Assembly (NCBI RefSeq): GCF_019443285.1
Contig: NZ_CP080327.1
Location: 2,662,001 to 2,726,000 of the forward strand
DNA: 64,000 nucleotides
Direction of reading: 5' to 3'
DNA from: Aquisediminimonas profunda
GTDB taxonomy: Bacteria; Pseudomonadota; Alphaproteobacteria; Sphingomonadales; Sphingomonadaceae
Numbering within the stretch: the first letter of the stretch is position 1; every line of letters begins with the position of its first letter. The position numbers and the translations under genes were made by a program. The notes beneath the pieces were generated by a model, which had not been told where the DNA came from, did no database searches, and saw only the letters and a program-made list of their open reading frames with translations. Positions 18,294-25,718 of this stretch are shown piece by piece.

Positions 18294-19117
18294 GAAACAA
18301 CCAATGCATCTGACACGGCTCGTCGATGCGCGATAACCGGAATCTGCGTGCGCACTTCATTGCAGCGCTCTTGCTCAAGCTCGGCAAACGCGACCCCCAG
18401 TTGTTCGCCCATGTCCAGGACAACTTCGCCCCAAGGATCGACCACGAGGGAATGCCCGTACGTCTTGCGACCATCCTCGTGCGTGCCAACCTGCGCAGCA
18501 GATACCACCCAAGCAGCATTTTCAATGGCTCTTGCACGCATCAATGCATGCCAATGAGCCTGCCCTGTAGGCACCGTAAAGGCGGCGGGAATAGACAATA
18601 TAGTTGCGCCTGCCTCACTCAACACGGCATAAAGAGCCGGGAACCGAAGATCGTAGCAGATACTGAGACCCAGCCGACCAACCGGCGTATCGGCAACTAC
18701 GGCTTCCTTGCCAGGAGCATAAGCCGCAGACTCGCGCCAGCTCTCACCTGTCGGAAGATCCACGTCAAAGAGGTGAATCTTGTCATACCGAGCGCGCACT
18801 GAGCCAGCCGCATCTATGAGAAAGCTGCGGTTGACCAGTCGCCCGTCCGAACCACCCTTTAATGCGAGCGAACCCAGCGAAACCCAAATGCCATATTCAG
18901 CTGCTGCCCTGCGCACTTCAGAGAGCACAATGTCTTGGTCTTCGGTCATTATGTGCCCGCTTGCGCGTGCGCGATTGCGATCGAGCAAGCCGGACATTTC
19001 GGGCGTAAACACCATGGCTGCGCCGCCTTTTGCAGCAGACCCTATTGCTTGGACAATCGCCACAGCATTCGATTGCGGATCAATGCCGCTTTGCATCTGG
19101 GCCAGGGCTATGCGCAT
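18290..19117 (-). CDS. Carbon-nitrogen hydrolase (nitrilase superfamily, Nit-type amidase)
   Basis: Cytoplasmic hydrolase of 275 residues with the Glu-Lys-Cys triad of the superfamily: FTPEMSGLLD (Glu), YDKIHLFDVDLP (Lys) and LGLSICYDLRFPALY (Cys). The sequence resembles Nit1/NIT2-type enzymes that hydrolyse deaminated glutathione or omega-amides. The neighbouring glutaredoxin gene agrees with a glutathione link, but this is inference. It overlaps DUF1178 by 4 bp and abuts grxC. Confidence 0.85.
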   Translation of the reverse strand: MRIALAQMQSGIDPQSNAVAIVQAIGSAAKGGAAMVFTPEMSGLLDRNRARASGHIMTEDQDIVLSEVRRAAAEYGIWVSLGSLALKGGSDGRLVNRSFLIDAAGSVRARYDKIHLFDVDLPTGESWRESAAYAPGKEAVVADTPVGRLGLSICYDLRFPALYAVLSEAGATILSIPAAFTVPTGQAHWHALMRARAIENAAWVVSAAQVGTHEDGRKTYGHSLVVDPWGEVVLDMGEQLGVAFAELEQERCNEVRTQIPVIAHRRAVSDALVVS

Positions 19118-19383
19118 CAGGCCGCTGGCTGCCCCAGCAAGGGGTCAAGCCCTCCGCGAGCATCAAGTGCTGCAAGCTCATCCGATCCGCCAATATGCTG
19201 ACCATTAATAAATATTTGCGGCACAGTCGTTCGGCCATTCGATCGATCCATCATCGTCCGGCGGAGTCCTGCGTCCATAGTGACGTCGATTTCGTGGAAA
19301 ACGGCGCCCTTTGATTCGAGTAGTGCCTTGGCACGCGTGCAATAGGGGCACAGAAACTTGGTATAAATCTCGATGTCAGCCAT
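19117..19383 (-). CDS. grxC: Glutaredoxin 3
   Basis: Small glutathione-dependent dithiol oxidoreductase of 88 residues. The active site is CPYC (Cys12, Cys15); TVPQIFINGQHIGGSDEL supplies the cis-proline and glutathione-binding residues. It shares one base with the next gene's start, so the two are coupled, and it lies 42 bp behind comF. Confidence 0.92.
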   Translation of the reverse strand: MADIEIYTKFLCPYCTRAKALLESKGAVFHEIDVTMDAGLRRTMMDRSNGRTTVPQIFINGQHIGGSDELAALDARGGLDPLLGQPAA

Positions 19384-19425
19384 TTTCGTCTCCGCCCCCT
19401 GAGATGTGTTCGCTTGAGCGATATG

Positions 19426-20142
19426 TCAATCTGCCGCTGAATCCAAAACGACGCGAGCCCAACACAGTACAATGACTTTTCTGGCACCCGATCGCTTGAG
19501 CGTGCGCGCGCAGGCATTCGCGGTCGCTCCACTCGTATAAACGTCATCAACGAGGAAAATTGTCTTTCCGGTCAATTGGGGCAAGAATTTCCGATCGATA
19601 GAAAATGCGCCGCGAACGATTTGAGCTCGCTCTCGAGCGCTGGCTCCGCGCAGCATTGCTGTTGAACGGTTGCGGCGCAAGACATCCAGCAACACAGGCA
19701 AACCGCTCAGTCGGGAAAGATGTTGAGCAATCAGTGCGGACTGGTTGAAGCCGCGCCCCAAAATCCTCCAGCGGTGTGCGGGGACCGGGATCAAAATTCC
19801 TGCTTCGTCAGGTATGCGATGCAGGAGCAGCCGTGCGATCAATTTGGCCAATCCGACCTTGCGACCGTGTTTGAGTTTAAGAGCAATAGTGCGCGCCAAT
19901 GCTCCATAGGCGGCGACGGCATAGGCTCCGTCATGGTCGGGGGCCGCCTGCAAGCAGGGGGCACAAATGGCAATCTCCACGGGAAGCGGCGTACCACATC
20001 GTTCGCAGCCATTCCCGCAGAGCAATTCAAGTGATTGCCAACAATCTGCGCAGAATTGGAAATCGTCGATCGCAATCACGCCGCACCCCGCACATCTCGG
20101 TGGAAGAGCAAAGGAAACGACATCCGCGAACACATTACGCAT
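19426..20142 (-). CDS. ComF family phosphoribosyltransferase-like protein
   Basis: Protein of 238 residues from the ATG at 20142. It has an N-terminal zinc-finger part (CAGCG, CADCW, CERCG and CAPCLQ) and a C-terminal phosphoribosyltransferase-like fold with the PRPP loop IFLVDDVYTSGATANACART. In competent bacteria ComF helps bring single-stranded DNA into the cytoplasm; in other bacteria its role is less clear. Longer in-frame reading to 20178 is possible. Divergent from the methyltransferase gene. Confidence 0.85.
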   Translation of the reverse strand: MRNVFADVVSFALPPRCAGCGVIAIDDFQFCADCWQSLELLCGNGCERCGTPLPVEIAICAPCLQAAPDHDGAYAVAAYGALARTIALKLKHGRKVGLAKLIARLLLHRIPDEAGILIPVPAHRWRILGRGFNQSALIAQHLSRLSGLPVLLDVLRRNRSTAMLRGASARERAQIVRGAFSIDRKFLPQLTGKTIFLVDDVYTSGATANACARTLKRSGARKVIVLCWARVVLDSAAD

Positions 20143-20187
20143 AACTAGTCTTGTTGCGTCGCGGCGACCGATGCACAAGGCCTGATC

Positions 20188-20952
20188 ATGATGCCGCCGG
20201 AGATATTCGACCGAATTGCAAGACGTCGCCTGCGGGAACGTGTTTTGCGATATCCAGTTGAGGATCGGTGGATCATTGCGCGGATGGCGCAGGACATCCT
20301 TGACCGGCTCGACGCCGTCCTGACTCCCTTTCGCAAAGCGCTCGTGATCGGCGGGAATCCTGCTGGGCTTTGCGATGCACTCTCAGCACGCAAGATATCC
20401 TCTGTGCGTGCGGACCTTGCCATAGCTTCGGACAATTCTGCTGCAAGGACAATCTGTGACGAAGACCGCCTGCCGTTTGCAGATAGCACCTTTGACCTGG
20501 TGGTGGCAGTTGGAACGCTCGATACGGTTTCCGATCTTCCCGGCGCATTGGTACTTATCCAGCGTATACTGTCCGACAATGGCCTGTTCATTGGCGCCAT
20601 GATGGGTGCAGGGAGCCTACCTTTCCTGAGGTCTTGCCTGCAGCAACCCAGTGGCGGAGCTCCGGTCGCCGCGCGCTTTCATCCACAAATCGATGTTAGG
20701 GGGGCTGGCGACCTTCTTGCGCGTGCCCATTTCTCGTTACCCGTTGCGGAGAGCGAGATGGTGTCAGCCCGGTATCGCACATTTGATCGACTGGTGGACG
20801 ACCTGCGCGCCAATGGCCTGACAAACTGCCTGGCTCAGCGTGTGCCACTCAAAAAGGCGGATTATGCCCATGTTTCTGCTCAGTTTTCGGAACCCGTGGT
20901 TGAGCAGTTTTCCATCGTGACTCTTACTGGATGGGCCCGTCCAAGGAAATAA
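20188..20952 (+). CDS. SAM-dependent methyltransferase (BioC/NDUFAF5-like)
   Basis: Class I methyltransferase of 254 residues. A weak SAM motif KALVIGGNPAGLCDAL near 50-65 and the DLVVAVGTLDTVSDLPGALV segment (about 110-130) are the methyltransferase-11 blocks. MPPEIFDRIARRRLRERV at the N-terminus is typical of an alphaproteobacterial group related to mitochondrial NDUFAF5. The substrate is unknown. Its end overlaps the convergent mutT-like gene by 29 bp. Confidence 0.75.
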   Translation: MMPPEIFDRIARRRLRERVLRYPVEDRWIIARMAQDILDRLDAVLTPFRKALVIGGNPAGLCDALSARKISSVRADLAIASDNSAARTICDEDRLPFADSTFDLVVAVGTLDTVSDLPGALVLIQRILSDNGLFIGAMMGAGSLPFLRSCLQQPSGGAPVAARFHPQIDVRGAGDLLARAHFSLPVAESEMVSARYRTFDRLVDDLRANGLTNCLAQRVPLKKADYAHVSAQFSEPVVEQFSIVTLTGWARPRK

Positions 20953-21349
20953 GCTTTTCAAGCAAATCAATCAAAGGACCGTCTGCCGGCGGCATTTCCA
21001 AAGTGCGCAGATCTGGAAAGTCGACCCAGCGTATTTCGGTTGCTTCGCGTGCATGGGCATCGCCAGTCCAATCCCGGCAGATAAACAGAAGCAGCAACAA
21101 CTGGGCAGGCCCAAGCGGCTCGCTCGCAAAGCAGGCCGGCTTCAACCGCGATGGGTCAACAACAATCCCAAGCTCTTCGTCAAGCTCGCGCGCAAGCGCA
21201 TGTTCGGGCAATTCTCCGTCATCCACCTTGCCGCCGGGAAACTCCCACAGACCTGCCATGGCCTTTCCCTCAGGCCGTTGTTGGACCAGGATTTTCCCAG
21301 CGTCGTCGATCAACGCCGCCGCAACGACCAGAATTGTCCTGCGTTTCAA
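20924..21349 (-). CDS. mutT: NUDIX hydrolase, MutT-type 8-oxo-dGTP diphosphatase
   Basis: Protein of 141 residues that probably removes oxidised dGTP from the nucleotide pool. A full Nudix box follows the pattern Gx5Ex7REUxEExGU (G-KVDDG-E-LPEHALA-RELDEELGI). The WEFPGGK lead and the opening KRRTILVVAAALIDDAGKIL are MutT-like. It may act on another nucleotide, as close relatives do. Confidence 0.85.
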   Translation of the reverse strand: MKRRTILVVAAALIDDAGKILVQQRPEGKAMAGLWEFPGGKVDDGELPEHALARELDEELGIVVDPSRLKPACFASEPLGPAQLLLLLFICRDWTGDAHAREATEIRWVDFPDLRTLEMPPADGPLIDLLEKLISLDGPIQ

Positions 21350-21434
21350 CGCCCTACCCCGATTAGTAATTTCTTAACGTTGGTCGCCTTAACTCATAGC
21401 CCCCGACCAGGGAACAGAAGACCGGGAACAAATC

Positions 21435-21605
21435 ATGGCAAAAATTCTGTGCGCAGTCTTGCGCGACAGTAAAGGTGCGACTGCCGTCGAATACGCGCTG
21501 ATCTTGGCGCTCATCGTCGTTGCAATGATCGGGTCGCTTAACACCTTTGCGACGAAAACCATCGGCATGTGGAACAATGTTGCAACCATCGTGAACAAAT
21601 CCTGA
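21435..21605 (+). CDS. Flp family type IVb pilin (first copy)
   Basis: Short pilin precursor of 56 residues: MAKILCAVLRDSKGATAVEY then a hydrophobic stretch. The prepilin peptidase site is the Gly before ATAVEYAL, with the required Glu at +5 of the mature protein. Flp pilins are polymerised by Tad machinery, none of which is in this window. It differs from the next two copies in both leader and C-terminus and has its own upstream region. Confidence 0.85.
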   Translation: MAKILCAVLRDSKGATAVEYALILALIVVAMIGSLNTFATKTIGMWNNVATIVNKS

Positions 21606-21918
21606 TCCAGGTCTGACTACATATCAACCAAGCGCACATTTGAACCCAGGTGCTTTGCAATCCGGGCGCTGTTGATTGACCAGATTCTCTCTCCTGGTTG
21701 ATCCGGAAATTCCCGCTGAACCTCGCTACGGCCGCGCGCTCAACCAATTCCCGGAAAAATACCCAATCTTCGCCAACAACTGCAAGAAGTTAAACCGTCT
21801 CAAAGAAAATCGACCGGGCGTTAAGAAGTTGGAAACCTCTTGACCGTAAATCCATGATTGTTGCTTCAGAAATTCCTGAAGTAGCCGGGTAGGTGAAATC
21901 TGAACTTTGGAGAATGCT
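21606..21918. other. Spacer between the first and second Flp pilin genes
   Basis: This 313-bp stretch has no convincing gene. It holds an imperfect inverted repeat near GACCAG...CTGGT (about 21677-21703), possibly a weak terminator of the first pilin, and TTCAG-AAATTC-CTGAA near 21866-21881. The end resembles the leader of the third pilin (GAAATCTGAA at 21895). The second pilin's promoter must lie here. Confidence 0.5.
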
Positions 21919-22077
21919 ATGTCCTTCTTTCGTAATCTAATCAAGAACTCGAAGGGTGCGACCGCCATTGAGTATGGTTTGATAGCGGCACTTATTGCTG
22001 TTGCAGCCGTTTCGGCCATGAGTGCTCTTGGAAGCAAGCTTTCGACAACGTTCAACAACGTCAGCACCAACATGTAG
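21919..22077 (+). CDS. Flp family type IVb pilin (second copy)
   Basis: Pilin precursor of 52 residues: basic leader SFFRNLIKNSKG, cleavage expected before ATAIEYGL, then a hydrophobic helix. The C-terminal half (KLSTTFNNVSTNM) is identical to that of the third copy, so the two arose by tandem duplication. A TTTGGAGA ribosome site precedes the ATG. Confidence 0.88.
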   Translation: MSFFRNLIKNSKGATAIEYGLIAALIAVAAVSAMSALGSKLSTTFNNVSTNM

Positions 22078-22105
22078 TTGAAGTCTGAAATCTTAGGAGA
22101 CCATT

Positions 22106-22267
22106 ATGTCATTCATTCGCAAATTCGTTAAGAACTCCAAGGGCGCGACTGCCATCGAATATGGCCTGATTGCTGCGCTCATCGCTGTTGCTGCTGTTTC
22201 GGCAATGACCACCCTCGGTGGCAAGCTGTCGACGACGTTCAACAACGTCAGCACCAACATGAAGTAA
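22106..22267 (+). CDS. Flp family type IVb pilin (third copy)
   Basis: Pilin precursor of 53 residues, leader SFIRKFVKNSKG and mature start ATAIEYGL. It differs from the second copy at a few leader residues, at MTTLGG versus MSALGS, and by one extra C-terminal Lys. The leader DNA repeats GAAGTCTGAA at 22080-22089 as in the second copy, with TTAGGAGA as ribosome site. A strong terminator follows. Confidence 0.88.
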   Translation: MSFIRKFVKNSKGATAIEYGLIAALIAVAAVSAMTTLGGKLSTTFNNVSTNMK

Positions 22268-22270
22268 TTA

Positions 22271-22336
22271 TTGGCTTGCTCGTCAAGCCAATGAAAGAAG
22301 GGCGGCGTAACTTCGGTTTCGCCGCCCTTTCCTTTT
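22271..22336 (+). terminator. Rho-independent terminator after the Flp pilin genes
   Basis: AAGGGCGGCG (22298-22307) pairs with CGCCGCCCTT (22320-22329) across a 12-nt loop and is followed by TCCTTTT. Just upstream a smaller perfect hairpin, TTGGCTTG/CAAGCCAA (22271-22291), may add to 3'-end stability of the pilin mRNA. Confidence 0.85.
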
Positions 22337-22354
22337 GTATTTCTCGTCCGGGGT

Positions 22355-23806
22355 TCAACCCGGGACGACAATCTTGACTTTCTGTCCGGTCTTCAGGGCG
22401 GCACCAGCACTCAGTGCATTGAGCACGCGGAACCTTTCGGTCTTGAAATCGGCATAGGCCATGCGCGCAGCAAGGCTTGATACAGTATCCCCGGATTTTA
22501 CGGTGACGACGGTCACTTTTTTGGGTCTTATTGCAGCAGCATCCGCATCGGAAAGTCGCCGAACGCTCTCAAAGAGGGAGTTGAAAACACCCTCAGACCC
22601 CGAAGGTGTGATAGCGACGATATGATACGCCCTATTTGGCGCAAATTCATAGGCATAGACTGTAACAACGACAGGTCCGGACTGCGTGTTTGCACCGGCA
22701 GACGCATAGGCAGCCTTGAGCCCGTTGACCTGCCGCGTCGTAACACTGCCATAATTCAAAACCGTCTGGCCCCCGACGTTCTTGAAAACTGCATCGACAT
22801 AATTGCCAAGGTTTCCGTCAAACGCTGCCGACGCGAATTGGGCCTGTCCATTTGAACTAGAGACAATGACGGCTTGCGGCGAATTGACCATCGCAAAGCC
22901 GGCGGGCGCATCAAATGCCAATTTGAGATCAGGATGCCGAAATGTTCGGGCCTCGATCACGCCTTGATGTGGATCGTCATCATACATAACGCCGTCGATT
23001 GCTGCCAGAAATGCTTCGCGATTTCGGGCGGAACCGGTCGACGCTGTCAGCCGCGCCCGATCAGCAGCGCGCGTCACGCGACTGGCCGGATCAGGATGTG
23101 TGCTTGCCCATTCAGGCAATGACTTGTCACCCTTTCCCTGCAATTGCGCGTCCAGCGACGTTTGCGCAGCAAGAGATGCCAGCATTGTCGAGGAAGCCAT
23201 CGGATCATACCCGGCTTTGCCGAGATAAGACACGCCGAGATCATCGGCCTGATATTCCTGCGATCGAGAATATTTGAGGACGTACCGCTGCGCTATCGAG
23301 CCCGCAAGCTGTTGCCCAAGTTTCGCGCCGTCGCTGCCCGCTACAACTGCCCCAAGGACAGTTCCGAGAATCATCCCCAAAGTGCCTTTCGTGGCGGCCT
23401 TGTTGCGCTGCTGTGCATGGCGGGCCGCAACATGCCCAACTTCGTGCCCCATTACCGACGCGAGTTCGGCCTCATCGTTCATCAAAGCGAGCAATTGACG
23501 CGTCACATAGACATAACCACCCGGGATGGCGAAGGCGTTGCTGACAGACGAATTGAGAAGGGAGACTGTGAATGCACTTTGTGTATTCGCCAACCCGGAC
23601 TGCATCGCAATCTTCTGGCCTACCTTCGTAACATAGGCAGCCTGCGGACCTTCATAAAGGCCGCCGAATTCGGCCAGCAACTGGGGATGTGCCTTGGCTC
23701 CGGCAGCCCGGTCTCCCGCTGTCATAGGCTGGGCAACAGGTAGAGGAACTGGCGCGCTCGCTCCAATCGCCAAACAAGCACTCCCGATTAAAAGCAACCT
23801 TCGCAT
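22355..23806 (-). CDS. Exported M48 family zinc metalloprotease with a LysM-like C-terminus
   Basis: Protein of 483 residues from the ATG at 23806 (AGGAG nine bases upstream). The signal peptide MRRLLLIGSACLAIGASA marks it as periplasmic. The zinc site HEVGHVAARHAQQ is followed by a third-ligand region around YSRSQEYQADDLGVSYL, as in BepA/YfgC-type M48 proteases, which assist or degrade outer-membrane proteins. The last 50 residues (VKSGDTVSSLAARM to KVKIVVPG) look like a LysM domain that could tether it to peptidoglycan. Substrates are unknown. Confidence 0.87.
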   Translation of the reverse strand: MRRLLLIGSACLAIGASAPVPLPVAQPMTAGDRAAGAKAHPQLLAEFGGLYEGPQAAYVTKVGQKIAMQSGLANTQSAFTVSLLNSSVSNAFAIPGGYVYVTRQLLALMNDEAELASVMGHEVGHVAARHAQQRNKAATKGTLGMILGTVLGAVVAGSDGAKLGQQLAGSIAQRYVLKYSRSQEYQADDLGVSYLGKAGYDPMASSTMLASLAAQTSLDAQLQGKGDKSLPEWASTHPDPASRVTRAADRARLTASTGSARNREAFLAAIDGVMYDDDPHQGVIEARTFRHPDLKLAFDAPAGFAMVNSPQAVIVSSSNGQAQFASAAFDGNLGNYVDAVFKNVGGQTVLNYGSVTTRQVNGLKAAYASAGANTQSGPVVVTVYAYEFAPNRAYHIVAITPSGSEGVFNSLFESVRRLSDADAAAIRPKKVTVVTVKSGDTVSSLAARMAYADFKTERFRVLNALSAGAALKTGQKVKIVVPG

Positions 23807-23853
23807 GGGATTAAACTCCTCCCGAAACAACAATGCATAACAGACTTTTGCGG

Positions 23854-24801
23854 TTATGATGCACCCATCGCAAGGAACTTCCTGCGGCGATCGGCACGCA
23901 GTGCCTTGCCATCCATGGTTGACAGGTCATCAAGTGCCGAACAGATTGCCTTGCCCAAAGTGTCAATCGCGATCTCTGGCGATCGATGCGCTCCGCCGAC
24001 TGGCTCGGGCACAACTGTATCGATGATCCCGAGGCGATGGACATCCTCCGCAGTGATACGCATGGCTTCTGCCGCTTCAGGGGCCTTTTCAGCTGTTCGC
24101 CACAAAATTGACGCACATCCTTCGGGTGTGATCACGGAATATATGGCGTGTTCGAACATCAGAACACGATTGGCAGCAGCCAAGCCCACGGCACCGCCGG
24201 ATCCCCCCTCCCCCACAATGGCGGCAACGACTGGAACTGTTAGTTCCAAGGTCGCCTGGGTGGACCGGGCAATTGCCTCTGCTTGCCCTCTCTCTTCAGC
24301 TTCGATGCCTGGAAAGGCACCGGCCGTATCGACGATGGTCACAACAGCGATGCCGAACCGGTCGGCCAGCTGCATGAGCCGGACAGCCTTGCGATAGCCT
24401 TCAGGTTTTCCCATCCCGAAATTGTGCTTGAGCCGGCTGGCTGTGTCATTGCCCTTCTCATGACCGATGACCATGACACGACGGCCGTTCATGCGCCCAA
24501 AACCGCCGATGATGGCCTGATCATCAGAAAAGGCCCTGTCTCCAGACAAGGGCAAGAAGTCATCGACAAGGCGGGCAACATAATCCTTGAAGTGCGGCCG
24601 TTGCTGATGGCGCGCAACCTGAGTCTTCTGCCAAGGCGTAAGCTTCCCGTATGTGTCGCGCAAAAGCCGATCGGCTTTCTGTTCGAGTTTGCGAATCTCG
24701 GCATCGAGATTGGCAGGTCCGCCATCCGCAGTCTCCCGCAGTTCGGCAATGCGGGTCTGCAATTCTGCAATCGGTTTTTCGAAATCGAGATAGGAAATCA
24801 T
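23854..24801 (-). CDS. accA: Acetyl-CoA carboxylase carboxyltransferase subunit alpha
   Basis: Alpha subunit of the carboxyltransferase making malonyl-CoA for fatty acid synthesis; 315 residues, the standard length. Recognised from SYLDFEKPIAELQTRIAELR at the N-terminus, FGMGKPEGYRKAVRLM, TLVDTAGAFPG-like VDTAGAFPGIEAEERGQAEA, and the oxyanion block GEGGSGGAVGLA with YSVITPEGCASILW. It lies 9 bp behind the recombinase gene on the same strand. Confidence 0.97.
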   Translation of the reverse strand: MISYLDFEKPIAELQTRIAELRETADGGPANLDAEIRKLEQKADRLLRDTYGKLTPWQKTQVARHQQRPHFKDYVARLVDDFLPLSGDRAFSDDQAIIGGFGRMNGRRVMVIGHEKGNDTASRLKHNFGMGKPEGYRKAVRLMQLADRFGIAVVTIVDTAGAFPGIEAEERGQAEAIARSTQATLELTVPVVAAIVGEGGSGGAVGLAAANRVLMFEHAIYSVITPEGCASILWRTAEKAPEAAEAMRITAEDVHRLGIIDTVVPEPVGGAHRSPEIAIDTLGKAICSALDDLSTMDGKALRADRRRKFLAMGAS

Positions 24802-24810
24802 AAGACGGGG

Positions 24811-25716
24811 TTAGGAGCGGCGTGCCGCTGCGTCAACGAGAGGATGAGCGCGCTCGACAAGTTCCACGAGACGGCGGCTGTCGACATGAGTGTAGATTTC
24901 TGTGGTTGCTATATCAGCGTGACCAAGCATCGTCTGCAATGCGCGCAAATCGGCGCCACCTTCAAGCAGATGGGTGGCAAAGGCATGGCGCAATACATGA
25001 GGACTGACGCGTTCAGGAGGGATGCCAGCATCGCGCGCCAACTCTTTGATCATCTGAAACAAACGAACGCGGCTCAAATGTGATTTTCCGGAGGGGAAAA
25101 GCCAGGAAGTCCCTGTTGGACGCACATCGACCCATCGTGCAACTGAGAAACGCGCGCGGTCCGACACAGGTACCAAACGCTCCTTGCCGCCCTTTCCGCG
25201 AAGTATGGCATACGGCCTGTCCGAGACGATGGCACGGACATCCAACGAAACAAGTTCGGTTGCACGCAATCCAGAGCCATAAAGCAATTCAACCAATGCT
25301 GAAAGGCGCAAGGGCCTCTTCAAATCCCCTGCCCGCTGCAAGCGAATTTCGATTTCCGCGAACAGCAGATCGATATCGTCACGGCTCAGAATCTTTGGGA
25401 GCGCACGGCGAGCCGCTGGCCGAGCAAGTGCGCTGGAAGGATCGTCTTTGCGCATTCCCTCGTCTGCCAGAAAGCCGAAAAAACGGCGCAAGGACGCTGA
25501 TTTCCGAGCAAGTGTGGAATTCGCAAGATCCGCCCACTCGGACGAAAGCCGACCGAGCTCTTCCGGCTTCGCAGCGCCAAGCCTCCCACCCAAAACTTCC
25601 GATGCGGCGATCAGATCACCTTGATAAGCCAGCAATGTGTTCCTTGAAGCACCGGCTTCTGCTGCCATCATTTCGAGGAACCTATCGATCAGCGCGATGT
25701 CTGCGGCGTGCGACAT
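24811..25716 (-). CDS. xerD: Tyrosine recombinase XerD-like (chromosome dimer resolution)
   Basis: Site-specific recombinase of 301 residues. The SAM-like N-terminal DNA-binding domain spans about 1-90 and the catalytic domain has all six key residues: Arg151 (GSGLRATEL), Lys175 (RGKGGKER), His240 and Arg243 (HVLRHAFATHLL), His266 (LGHADIATT) and Tyr275 (IYTHV). Length and its chromosomal place next to accA fit XerC/XerD rather than a phage integrase; choosing XerD over XerC is tentative. Confidence 0.85.
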   Translation of the reverse strand: MSHAADIALIDRFLEMMAAEAGASRNTLLAYQGDLIAASEVLGGRLGAAKPEELGRLSSEWADLANSTLARKSASLRRFFGFLADEGMRKDDPSSALARPAARRALPKILSRDDIDLLFAEIEIRLQRAGDLKRPLRLSALVELLYGSGLRATELVSLDVRAIVSDRPYAILRGKGGKERLVPVSDRARFSVARWVDVRPTGTSWLFPSGKSHLSRVRLFQMIKELARDAGIPPERVSPHVLRHAFATHLLEGGADLRALQTMLGHADIATTEIYTHVDSRRLVELVERAHPLVDAAARRS

Positions 25717-25718
25717 GG

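Noticed and set aside
24811-25716. Phage or island integrase
   Set aside because: Length, motif spacing and the chromosomal context beside accA fit a Xer recombinase; no phage genes or attachment repeats are near.
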